Origin: Streptomyces triticisoli
GTDB taxonomy: Bacteria > Actinomycetota > Actinomycetes > Streptomycetales > Streptomycetaceae
Assembly (NCBI RefSeq): GCF_003270085.1
Contig: NZ_QFDQ01000069.1
Coordinates: forward strand, 1-53,510
Length of the DNA stretch: 53,510 bases
Direction: 5' to 3'
A program made the position numbers and the translations under genes. The first letter of the stretch is position 1; every line of letters starts with the position of its first letter. The notes beneath the pieces are model-generated. The model was not told the origin of the DNA. It was given only the letters and a program-made list of their open reading frames with translations, and searched no databases. Positions 33,721 through 41,181 of this stretch are shown one piece after another.

Positions 33721-33960
33721 ATGAGCGAGCAGCAGGAGCCCCGTCGGGTACGGGGCCGGCGGCGGTGGGCCGGAGGGTTCGGGTTCACGGTCGGATTTCT
33801 GGGGACGATCGGGTTCTTCGCCTTCTTTCCCGGATTGCCACACGTCATCGACTGGGGCGCTCTTCTTGTGTCTGTGGCCGTGGGTGCGCTTGGCCGGTGG
33901 GTGTGTCGGGCGTGGGTGAACGGAGGAAGGGAGCAGAAGGTTTCGCGGGTTCGGAGGTAG
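33721..33960 (+). CDS. Small two-TM membrane protein
   Basis: A 79-residue protein: basic N-terminus (RRVRGRRRW), two hydrophobic segments (GFGFTVGFLGTIGFFAFFPG; WGALLVSVAVGALGRWVCRA) and a basic C-terminus, so both ends should face the cytoplasm. It is 7 bp downstream of the secreted protein gene and probably co-expressed. Its last 116 bp overlap the tail of the opposing MFS remnant. Confidence 0.65.
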   Translation: MSEQQEPRRVRGRRRWAGGFGFTVGFLGTIGFFAFFPGLPHVIDWGALLVSVAVGALGRWVCRAWVNGGREQKVSRVRR

Positions 33961-34745
33961 AGCGGCGGGCGGCTGTCGCCAGGGCGAGGGTCACCGCCGT
34001 CGACGCCGTCGCCATCACCGTCATCGCCACGGCGGACGACGTCAGTTGGGCCACCGAGCCGGCCAGGGCGGCGCTCACGCCCTGCATTGTGAGCATGCCC
34101 GCAGAGTGCAGGCCCAGGGCGTGGCCGCTCAGGTCGTCGGGGGTCAGGGTCATCAGGTGTTCCTGCTGGACCGGACTCGCGCCGAAGCCGATCGAGGCGA
34201 GCGTCACCAGGCAGGCGGTCACCGGCACGGGCGGGTGCAGGACGAAGAGCAGGTACGGGCCGGCCAGGAGCAGCAGCGGTGTGGCCAGGCGGCGGCGTAC
34301 GGCGAGCAGGAGCAGTCGGCCCACTGTCACGTCGCCGGCCAGCATGCCCAGGGCCCCGCAGGCGAAGAGCGTGCCCGCGGCGGCGGGGGCGTAGGAGACA
34401 TAGAGCGACTCGCAGCCGACCACCAGGCCGTTGGGGAGCCACAGGCCCAGGTAGGTCAGACGGCGCGGGCGCGACGACCACAGCAGGGCGTTGGTGCGCC
34501 AGGTCGCCGACACGGACGCACGGCCCCGGGAGCGGGGCGGGCGGCGGCTCAGGCCCAGGCGGAGCACCCCGGCCGCCACGGCGTACAGTGCGGCCGACAG
34601 CAGCAGCGTGATCCGCGGTGACAGGGCGGCCACCAACACTCCGCCGGTCGCGTATCCGGTGATCTGCATGACCTCGCTCATCATGTTGAACACCGAACGC
34701 CCCAGCAGGTAACCATCCTTGGCGAGGATCTCGTTCAGCAGACCC
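33845..34745 (-). pseudogene. 5'-truncated MFS transporter
   Basis: About 300 residues of an MFS exporter remain, beginning in the middle: LLNEILAKDGYLLGRSVFNM, GYATGGVLVAALSPRITLLL, then six or so membrane segments (LVVGCESLYVSYAPAAAGTL, GALGMLAGDVTVGRLLLLAV, VPVTACLVTLASIGFGASPV). The N-terminal about 130 residues with the first four helices and the A-motif are missing. The break lies near 34745, exactly where a truncated ArsR gene begins in the other direction. It cannot be a complete transporter. Confidence 0.8.
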
Positions 34746-35007
34746 CACCCGACTCCTCGCCCAGGTGCTGGTCCTGCTCGGCTCACCCCTCAGCACCACC
34801 CAGCTCACCGCCCTGACCAGGCAGGGGCTGGGCTCCGTCGGCCGCCATCTGCGCGTACTGCTGGACGCGGGGCTGGTGGATCGGCGGCGGGCCGGGCGGT
34901 CGGTGCTGTATTCGCGGACGGGGGCCGGGCAGGTCCTCGTCGAGGCGGGCTCGGGGTCCGGCGCTGGGGCGGTTCCGTCACCCGGCACCGCTAGCATCCG
35001 GGCATGA
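34746..35007 (+). pseudogene. 5'-truncated ArsR-family winged-helix regulator
   Basis: TRLLAQVLVLLGSPLSTTQL, TALTRQGLGSVGRHLRVLLD and AGLVDRRRAGRSVLYSRTGA form the winged-helix end of an ArsR/HTH_20 regulator of the long actinobacterial type (normally about 330 residues with an N-terminal DUF5937-like domain). Only about 80 residues survive. Its lost 5' end meets the lost 5' end of the MFS gene. Confidence 0.75.
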
Positions 35008-35513
35008 CCACTGCAGACAGCAACGGCGCCTCTCCGCTCGATGTGGAGATCGGCGCTCTTCAGGGCGGTTCCGCGAAGCTCGGGCAGTACGTGGGACGGG
35101 CCGTGCTCATCGTGAACGTGGCGTCCAAGTGCGGGCTCACCCCGCAGTACGCCGGCCTCGAAAAGCTGCACGAGCGGTACGCGGGACGGGGTTTCACCGT
35201 GCTCGGAGTGCCCTGCAACCAGTTCCTCGGGCAGGAGCCGGGCAGTGCCGAGGAGATCGCCGAGTTCTGCTCGGCGACGTACGGCGTCACCTTCCCGATG
35301 ACCGAGAAGGTCGAGGTCAACGGGGAGGGGCGGCACGCGCTCTACGAGCGTCTGGTCGGCTTCGCCGATGCCGGGGGGCACAGCGGGGACATCCGCTGGA
35401 ACTTCGAGAAGTTCCTGGTCGGACGGGACGGCAAGGTCGTCGCCCGATTCTCGCCGCAGACCGAGCCGGAGGCCGCCGAGCTGGTCTCGGCCGTCGAGGC
35501 GCACCTCGCCTGA
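35004..35513 (+). CDS. Glutathione peroxidase family protein (thiol peroxidase)
   Basis: A 169-residue Gpx of thioredoxin fold from ATG 35004. Peroxidatic Cys43 is in NVASKCGLTPQY; the tetrad Gln is in GVPCNQFLGQEPG, and Trp-Asn occur in IRWNFEKFLVGRDGKV. It uses Cys, not Sec; actinobacterial members reduce peroxides with thioredoxin or mycoredoxin, not glutathione (family knowledge). The start overlaps the end of the ArsR remnant. The stop codon lies inside a 16-bp tandem repeat. Confidence 0.93.
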   Translation: MTTADSNGASPLDVEIGALQGGSAKLGQYVGRAVLIVNVASKCGLTPQYAGLEKLHERYAGRGFTVLGVPCNQFLGQEPGSAEEIAEFCSATYGVTFPMTEKVEVNGEGRHALYERLVGFADAGGHSGDIRWNFEKFLVGRDGKVVARFSPQTEPEAAELVSAVEAHLA

Positions 35514-35540
35514 GGCGCACCTCGCCTGAGGCGCAGCTCG
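35496..35540. repeat. 16-bp tandem repeat spanning the gpx stop codon
   Basis: GAGGCGCACCTCGCCT occurs at 35496-35511 and 35512-35527, with a third partial, slightly changed copy (GAGGCGCAGCTCG) from 35528. The first unit encodes the last residues of glutathione peroxidase (EAHLA) and contains the start of the TGA. Confidence 0.9.
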
Positions 35541-35568
35541 TCCGAGGTGCCGTCCCACGGGTGTTGAC

Positions 35569-35585
35569 CTTGCCCCTGGGGCAAG
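35569..35585. promoter_or_regulatory. MerR-type operator CTTGCCCC-T-GGGGCAAG
   Basis: A perfect 8-1-8 palindrome overlapping the TTGACC -35 box (35564-35569), 57 bp before the MerR gene. MerR regulators bind such dyads between -35 and -10 boxes; I could not point to a good -10 box. Autoregulation is inferred. Confidence 0.65.
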
Positions 35586-35641
35586 GGCGAGCGTCCTTCT
35601 CGCCGGGCGGAACAGGCCGCCCGGTGACGGAGGATGAGGGC

Positions 35642-36490
35642 GTGGACGAAGAGCTGCTCACCATCGGCGCGTTCGCCGCGCGGGCCCGGCTGTCGGCCAA
35701 GGCCCTGCGGCTGTACGACCGTCTCGGCCTGCTGGTCCCGGCCCACGTCGACGCCGTCAGCGGCTACCGCTACTACCGGGCCTCTCAGACCGAGCGCGCC
35801 CGGCTGGTCGCCCTGCTGAGGCAGCTCGACATGCCGCTCGCCCGGGTCGCCGAGGTGGTCGAGGCGGACGGGGCCGAGGCCGCCGACCGGCTCACCGCCT
35901 ACTGGGCGGAGGTCGAGACGCGGGTGGCCGGGCAGCGGACTCTCGCCGACTACCTCCGTGGACGACTGTCGGGGAGGAGCTCCGAGATGTACGGCAAGTT
36001 CGAGGTCGGGACGGTCGACGTGCCCGAGCAGGTGGTGATCAGCGAGACCCGGCACATTCTCGCCGGTGAGCTGCCCGCGTGGATCGGGGCGTCGCTGACC
36101 CGGCTGGAGGCCGCGGCGGGCACGTGCGGAGGTGTCACGGGCGCGCCGTTCGTCGTCTACCACTCCGAGGTCTCGATGGAGAGCGACGGGCCCGCCGAGT
36201 CCTGCGTGCCCGTCGCCGACGAGGCGGCGGCGCGGGCGTGGGCGAAGGCGCGGGGGCGGGCCTGGGAGACGAAGGTGCGGGTGGAGCCGGCCCGGCGGCT
36301 GGCGTACACCCGGATCACCAAGGCCCAGGTGGCCCATCCGCAGATCCTGGCGGCGTTCGGGGCGGTGGAGCAGTGGATCGCCGAGCAGGGGCTGGAGCAG
36401 GCGGGACCGTGCCGGGAGGTGTACTTCGCCGACTGGGAGGCGTCGGGGCCGGGTGACGCGGTGTGCGACGTGGCGTTTCCGGTGAGGTGA
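35642..36490 (+). CDS. MerR family regulator with GyrI-like effector domain
   Basis: A 282-residue regulator from GTG 35642 (GGAGG 8 nt upstream; GTG 35624 is in frame too). The N-terminal MerR HTH is LLTIGAFAARARLSAKALRL, YDRLGLLVPAHVDAVSGYRY, RLVALLRQLDMPLARVAEVV. A short coiled linker leads to a GyrI-like ligand domain (about 130-282): FVVYHSEVSMESDGPAESCV, ARRLAYTRITKAQVAHPQIL and a final CREVYFADWEASGPGD. This is the BmrR/SAV4189-like layout, sensing lipophilic cations or drugs. No transporter neighbour remains intact; the nearby MFS gene is truncated. Confidence 0.92.
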   Translation: MDEELLTIGAFAARARLSAKALRLYDRLGLLVPAHVDAVSGYRYYRASQTERARLVALLRQLDMPLARVAEVVEADGAEAADRLTAYWAEVETRVAGQRTLADYLRGRLSGRSSEMYGKFEVGTVDVPEQVVISETRHILAGELPAWIGASLTRLEAAAGTCGGVTGAPFVVYHSEVSMESDGPAESCVPVADEAAARAWAKARGRAWETKVRVEPARRLAYTRITKAQVAHPQILAAFGAVEQWIAEQGLEQAGPCREVYFADWEASGPGDAVCDVAFPVR

Positions 36491-36546
36491 ACGGAGTCGC
36501 GGTGCGCGAGTGAGTGCGCTTGCCCGCGCCGGCCGGGTGCCTCCGC

Positions 36547-36613
36547 AAGCTCTTCGAGCAGGGGGACCAGCTCCAGCCCACCCTCCCCCAAGCTCTGAAC
36601 GAGCAGGGGGACC
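36547..36613. repeat. Two direct copies of AAGCTCT..CGAGCAGGGGGACC
   Basis: AAGCTCTTCGAGCAGGGGGACC (from 36547) and the same with TGAA in place of TT (from 36590) lie between the convergent MerR and MarR genes. Sequences of this kind recur between genes in Streptomyces (general knowledge). Confidence 0.7.
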
Positions 36614-36727
36614 CCGTCGCCCTGGGGGCTCCCAGACGCTCCGTGCGGGGAGGCACGACTGCCCGCAGGCAGCCGCTCAGCCGCATTCCGCTGTCCGTTG
36701 CCGCTCGGCACGTCGGGCGGGGGTCGG

Positions 36728-37267
36728 TCAGGTGCGGTGCCGGGCCTGGAAGTGGACGGAGTGGGCGGTGAGCTTGTCGAGCAGGCTGATCAGGGTCTCC
36801 TGCTCCTCCTTGTTGAGCGATCCCGCCCACTCCTGTTCGCGCGCGTTGTGCGCCTGGAAGGCTCCGGTGACGGCCGCGATCCCTTCCGTGGTCAGACCGA
36901 GCTGCACCGCACGGCCGTCGTGCGGTGCCCGTTCCTTGGTGACCAGCCCTTCCCGTCCCAGGGTGTTGATGAGTGCGGAGACGGCGGCCCGGCTCATACC
37001 GGACAGCTCCGCCACTTGCTTCGCCTCCAGCGGACCGGCGAGCCAGAGTGCGAAGAGCACCCGGAAGCCGGGCCAGGACCAGCCTCGGGGGCGGTGCACG
37101 GTCGACTCGAGGTCGTAGACGAGCATGCTCGCCGCACGGGTCAGAGTGAGCACCAACCGCATCGCCAGCGGATCGATGCCCGCCAGCTCCCTGCCCGTGC
37201 GTGCCACCGCGTGGTCGATGAAGGACCAGAAGTGCAGTTGTCCGGGGTCCGGCTGTTCCTGGGTCAC
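36728..37267 (-). CDS. MarR family transcriptional regulator, likely repressor of the hpa locus
   Basis: A 179-residue protein from GTG 37267. Winged HTH: GFRVLFALWLAGPLEAKQVA, ELSGMSRAAVSALINTLGRE and the wing LVTKERAPHDGRAVQLGLTT, flanked by helices for dimerisation. The gene starts 24 bp after the MHS transporter stop, so transporter and regulator form one leftward operon, divergent from the catabolic genes. HpaR-type MarR proteins repress 4-hydroxyphenylacetate genes and release DNA on binding the aromatic acid; by context this protein probably binds the palindrome at 38959-38976 (inference). Confidence 0.9.
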   Translation of the reverse strand: MTQEQPDPGQLHFWSFIDHAVARTGRELAGIDPLAMRLVLTLTRAASMLVYDLESTVHRPRGWSWPGFRVLFALWLAGPLEAKQVAELSGMSRAAVSALINTLGREGLVTKERAPHDGRAVQLGLTTEGIAAVTGAFQAHNAREQEWAGSLNKEEQETLISLLDKLTAHSVHFQARHRT

Positions 37268-37290
37268 CTCAGGAGTGTAGGCCGGACGTC

Positions 37291-38673
37291 CTATCGGATC
37301 TTCGGCTGTTCCTGCCCGCCGACCCGCTCGACGACCCGGTTCGAAACCGCGGCGCCCGTGGGCCTGCGGGTCAGCAGGATCAGGCAGGCGAGGCTGAAGG
37401 CCGTGATGAGGACCAGGTAGAGGGTGACCAGCCGGCTGCTGTGGCCGATGTCGTAGAGAGCGGTGGCGAGGGTCGGTGCGAGACCGCCGCCGAGGATCGC
37501 ACCGAGCTGGTAGCCCAGCGAACTGCCGCTGTAGCGCAGCTTCGCGGGAAACAACTCGGAGAACAGCGCCGCCTGGGGTCCGTAGGTGAAGCCCAGCGCC
37601 ATGGCCATCACCGTCATGGCCAGGACCAACGCCGACATGGAGGCCAGGTCGACGAGCGGGAAGAAGGCCGCGGACCAGACGAGCAGGCCGACCGCTCCGG
37701 CCACGAAGACGCGGCGGCGGCCGAAGCGGTCGGACAGGTGTGCGGACCAGGCCGTGGCACCGAGCCACACCACGGCGGAGCCGAGGACGACCACCAGCAT
37801 GTCATCGCGGCTGAAGCCGAGGTTCTGGGTGCCGTAGGCCAGGATGTAGACCATGAAGATGTAGCCGATGGCGTTGTTGCCGATGAAGGTGCCGCCGGCC
37901 AGGACCACGTCCTTCCACTGTCGCCGCAGCACTTCCACGACGGGCATGCGTGCCCGCTCCTGGCCCGCGTCGCCCTGCCGCACCGACGAGAACTCCGGGC
38001 TCTCGTCGACCTTGAGCCGGATCACCAGTCCCACCGCGACGAGGACGGAGCTCGCGAGGAACGGGAGGCGCCAGCCCCAGTCGACGAAGGCGGCCGTGCC
38101 CAGGCCGTGGGAGGTGGCGAGGAAGACCACGTTGGCCAGGATGAGGCCGCCCGGCACGCCCATCTGCGGGAAGCTGCCGTAAAAACCGCGTTTGCCGGGC
38201 GGCGCGTGCTCGACCGCCATGAGAACGGCACCGCCCCACTCACCGCCGACCCCGAGGCCCTGGACGAAGCGCAGCAGCACCAGCAGGACGGGGGCCCAGA
38301 CCCCGATGGTCCGGTACGTCGGCAGCAGGCCGATCAAGGTGGTGGCCAGGCCCATCACGGTGAGGGAGACCACCAGCATGGTTTTGCGTCCGATGCGGTC
38401 GCCGAAGTGCCCCATGATCACGCCGCCGATGGGCCGGGCCACGAAGCCCACCGAGTAGGTGGCGAAGGCGGCGAGGGTGGCGGCGGTGGCGGAGAACTGC
38501 GGGAAGAACTGCGGTCCGAACACCAGGGCCGCGGCGGATCCGTAGATGAAGTAGTCGTACCACTCGACCGCGGTGCCGATGAAACTGGCGGTGGCTGCCC
38601 GGCGCAGCACAGGAGAAACCGTTTCCGTCGTTTTTGCTGTTTCCGGGGATGGGCAGGCGTGGGTGCGGGCCAT
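37291..38673 (-). CDS. MHS-family MFS transporter, probable hydroxyphenylacetate uptake
   Basis: A 460-residue 12-helix transporter from ATG 38673 (GAGGAG upstream). Metabolite:H+ symporter features: FIGTAVEWYDYFIYGSAAAL at the first helix, GHFGDRIGRKTML (loop 2-3 motif), RFVQGLGVGGEWGGAVLM (helix 4-5 motif), KRGFYGSFPQMGVPGGLILA and the symmetric HLSDRFGRRRVF in the second half. Relatives carry shikimate, alpha-ketoglutarate, protocatechuate or proline/betaine. Its location in an operon with a MarR gene and opposite hpa genes points to uptake of 4-hydroxyphenylacetate or a related aromatic acid. Confidence 0.9.
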   Translation of the reverse strand: MARTHACPSPETAKTTETVSPVLRRAATASFIGTAVEWYDYFIYGSAAALVFGPQFFPQFSATAATLAAFATYSVGFVARPIGGVIMGHFGDRIGRKTMLVVSLTVMGLATTLIGLLPTYRTIGVWAPVLLVLLRFVQGLGVGGEWGGAVLMAVEHAPPGKRGFYGSFPQMGVPGGLILANVVFLATSHGLGTAAFVDWGWRLPFLASSVLVAVGLVIRLKVDESPEFSSVRQGDAGQERARMPVVEVLRRQWKDVVLAGGTFIGNNAIGYIFMVYILAYGTQNLGFSRDDMLVVVLGSAVVWLGATAWSAHLSDRFGRRRVFVAGAVGLLVWSAAFFPLVDLASMSALVLAMTVMAMALGFTYGPQAALFSELFPAKLRYSGSSLGYQLGAILGGGLAPTLATALYDIGHSSRLVTLYLVLITAFSLACLILLTRRPTGAAVSNRVVERVGGQEQPKIR

Positions 38674-39155
38674 GAAGGGCTCCTCGAGCTGGGACAGGGA
38701 AGAGGAGCCGAGCCGTCCGCCCACGGTTCGACCAGTGGCGCGGGGTTCCCATCGGACGCCGTCGTCGGATGCTTCTTGGACACTCCCGGGCCTCGAGCGC
38801 ACAAGTTAGGTGACGATTCCCACCCTGGCAAGACTCCGGACAGGACCGTGATCGGGTCCGCCGTCAGCCGCCCGTGGAAGAAGGCCGTCGGCCGCCCGCG
38901 CGAAAAAAATCCCGGGTGGGGGTTCACACGGCGCCGCAGTGGGAGTACCGTCCCCGACTAATCAAAGCTTTGATTAATTGCTTCCAGTGCCACATCCGCC
39001 GTCTTCGCACCCCCGCAGGGCGGCGGTCGTCGCCGGGCATCCCGCCCGATGCCCGGCCCTCTCCGCCCCCTGCACGCTCTCCCGGCCCGCCCGCCGGGAG
39101 AGCCGCAGCCGGCCACATCCGCACCACCCGTTCGCAAAGCAGGTGAGTACGCCCG
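38674..39155. other. Divergent promoter region of the hpa locus
   Basis: The 482 bp between the transporter and hpaC starts contain no gene. The notable element is the 18-bp palindrome at 38959-38976; promoter boxes for either direction are not obvious. Confidence 0.6.
38959..38976. promoter_or_regulatory. MarR-type operator TAATCAAAGCTTTGATTA
   Basis: A perfect 18-bp palindrome, AT-rich in a GC-rich setting, between the divergent transporter-marR operon and the catabolic operon. Length and symmetry suit a MarR dimer. Binding by the MarR protein of this locus is inferred. Confidence 0.75.
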
Positions 39156-39659
39156 ATGTCCCCAATCCTCGCCCCACCGAGCCCCGGAGCCCTGAGGGCC
39201 TGCATGTCGCGCTTCGCCACCGGCGTCACCGTCGTCACGTTCCAGGGCGACGACGGGCCGCGCGGTGCCACCATGAACTCGTTCACGTCCGTCTCCGCCG
39301 ATCCCCCGCTGGTGCTGGTCAGTGTCGCCAAACGGGCCCGAAGTCACGACGATTTGGCGCTCCGCCCGTTCTGCGTGAACATCCTCGGCGCCGAACAGGA
39401 GCCGCTGGCCCGCCTGTTCGCCGGTGCCCAGGGCCTCCTCGAACCCCGCTGGGTGCCCGGCGCCCGCGTTCCCCGGCTGGCGAATCCCCTGGCCTGGATC
39501 GAGTGCGATCCATGGCGCTCGTACGACGGCGGCGACCACACCCTCGTCCTGGGGCAGGTCACCGACCTCGGTCACCGCGACGGGGACGCCCTCACCTACG
39601 CCTGGAGCCGCTTCGGCCGGGCCATCGAGTGCTCCGAGGGCATCGAACACCTCATCTGA
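39156..39659 (+). CDS. hpaC: Flavin reductase, small component of 4-hydroxyphenylacetate 3-monooxygenase
   Basis: A 167-residue flavin-reductase-like protein from ATG 39156. ALRACMSRFATGVTVVTFQG, then GATMNSFTSVSADPPLVLVS with the Ser/Thr-rich FMN/FAD site, RPFCVNILGAEQEPLARLFA and DHTLVLGQVTDLGHRDGDAL are the landmarks of the HpaC/ActVB family. It supplies reduced FAD, using NADH, to the monooxygenase encoded 70 bp downstream. First gene of the rightward catabolic operon. Confidence 0.9.
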   Translation: MSPILAPPSPGALRACMSRFATGVTVVTFQGDDGPRGATMNSFTSVSADPPLVLVSVAKRARSHDDLALRPFCVNILGAEQEPLARLFAGAQGLLEPRWVPGARVPRLANPLAWIECDPWRSYDGGDHTLVLGQVTDLGHRDGDALTYAWSRFGRAIECSEGIEHLI

Positions 39660-39729
39660 CCTCGTAGAACCACGCTTTCGGCGTACCCGGCACCCTTCTG
39701 AACCGCCCGCCCCTTCAAGGAGACTCCCC

Positions 39730-41181
39730 ATGGCCGCACGCACCGGCAAGGAATTCCTCGAGCGACTGTCCAACTCCCGCCCCACCGTTCACGTCCAGGG
39801 CGAGACGGTCACCGAGAACATCCAGGACCACCCGGCTTTCCGCAACGTGGTCCGCACCTACGCCGAGCTGTACGACCTCCAGCACGCCCCCGAGCACAAG
39901 GACGTCCTGACCTACACCTCCCCGACCTCGGGCGAGCCGGTGGGCACCTCCTTCCTCACCCCGAAGACACCCGAGGACCTCGTCAAGCGCCGCCAGGCGT
40001 ACAAGGTCTGGGCCGACCACAGCAACGGCATGCTGGGCCGCACCGGCGACTACATGAACAGCTCGCTGATGGCCCTGGCATCGGCCGCCGACTGGTTCGC
40101 CCAGGCCAACCCGGCGTTCGGCGAGAACATCCGCCGCTACTACGAGAAGGTCCGCGAGGAGGACCTGCTCTGCACCCACACCCTGATCCCGCCGCAGGTC
40201 AACCGTGCGGTGGCCGGCACCCAGCAGGCCGGCGGCAAGCTGGCCGCCCGGATCGTCGACGAGGACGACAACGGCATCGTCATCCGGGGCGCCCGGATGC
40301 TGGCGACCATCGCCCCGTTCGCCGACGAGATGCTCGTCTTCCCCTCCACCGTGCTGCGCGGCACGCCCGAGGACGCACCGTACTCCTACGCCTTCGCCGT
40401 CCCCAACGACGCCAAGGGGCTGCGCTACATCGCACGCGAGCCGCTGGACTACGACCGACCGCGCCATGACCACCCCCTCGCCTCCCGCTTCGAGGAGTCC
40501 GACGCCGTCGTCGTCTTCGACGACGTCCACGTGCCCTACGAACGCTGCTTCGCCATCGGCAACGCCGAGTTGTGCAACGGCTTCTACGCCAAGACCTCGG
40601 CGGTCGTGCACATGACCCACCAGGTGGTCACGCGCACCTCCGCCAAGACCGAGTACATCCTCGGGCTGGTCTCGCTGCTGACCGAGGCCATCGGCATCGA
40701 GCAGTTCCAGCACGTCCAGGAGGACATCGCCGACGTCATCTCCACACTGGAGATGCTGCGCGCGTTCCTCCGCGCCGCCGAGGCCGACGCGGAGCTCAAC
40801 GAATTCGGTGTGCTGACACCCGCCTGGGCCCCGCTGAACGCCGCCCGCAACCTCTACCCCAAGCTCTACCAGCGCTTGCCGCAGATCCTGCGCAAGCTCG
40901 GCGCCAGCGGTCTGATGGCCACCCCCACCGAGGCCGATGTCGTCGGCCCGGCGGGCACGGACATCGCGACCTACCTGCAGTCGGCGACACTCACCGGCCC
41001 GGAGCGGATCAGGCTGTTCCGCCTGGTGTGGGACACCTGCATCTCGGCCTTCTCCAGCCGTCAGTCGCTGTACGAGTACTACTTCTTCGGCGACCCGGTG
41101 CGGATGGCCGGCGCCTACGTCAAGTCCTACGACCGCGAGCCCTACAAGGCCAGGGTCCAGGCGTTCCTGGAGCGTGCCTGA
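39730..41181 (+). CDS. hpaB: 4-hydroxyphenylacetate 3-monooxygenase, oxygenase component
   Basis: A 483-residue FADH2-dependent monooxygenase with an acyl-CoA-dehydrogenase-like fold; ATG 39730 follows AAGGAG. It has the family length and motifs: TGKEFLERLSNSRPTVHVQG at the start, SPTSGEPVGTSFLTPKTPED, HTLIPPQVNRAVAGTQQAGG, GARMLATIAPFADEMLVFPS and the C-terminal SRQSLYEYYFFGDPVRM. It ortho-hydroxylates 4-hydroxyphenylacetate to homoprotocatechuate with O2 and FADH2 from HpaC, in the cytoplasm. It overlaps the next gene by one base (TGATG). Related enzymes hydroxylate chlorophenols or phenol, so the exact substrate rests on the hpaD/hpaE context. Confidence 0.94.
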   Translation: MAARTGKEFLERLSNSRPTVHVQGETVTENIQDHPAFRNVVRTYAELYDLQHAPEHKDVLTYTSPTSGEPVGTSFLTPKTPEDLVKRRQAYKVWADHSNGMLGRTGDYMNSSLMALASAADWFAQANPAFGENIRRYYEKVREEDLLCTHTLIPPQVNRAVAGTQQAGGKLAARIVDEDDNGIVIRGARMLATIAPFADEMLVFPSTVLRGTPEDAPYSYAFAVPNDAKGLRYIAREPLDYDRPRHDHPLASRFEESDAVVVFDDVHVPYERCFAIGNAELCNGFYAKTSAVVHMTHQVVTRTSAKTEYILGLVSLLTEAIGIEQFQHVQEDIADVISTLEMLRAFLRAAEADAELNEFGVLTPAWAPLNAARNLYPKLYQRLPQILRKLGASGLMATPTEADVVGPAGTDIATYLQSATLTGPERIRLFRLVWDTCISAFSSRQSLYEYYFFGDPVRMAGAYVKSYDREPYKARVQAFLERA

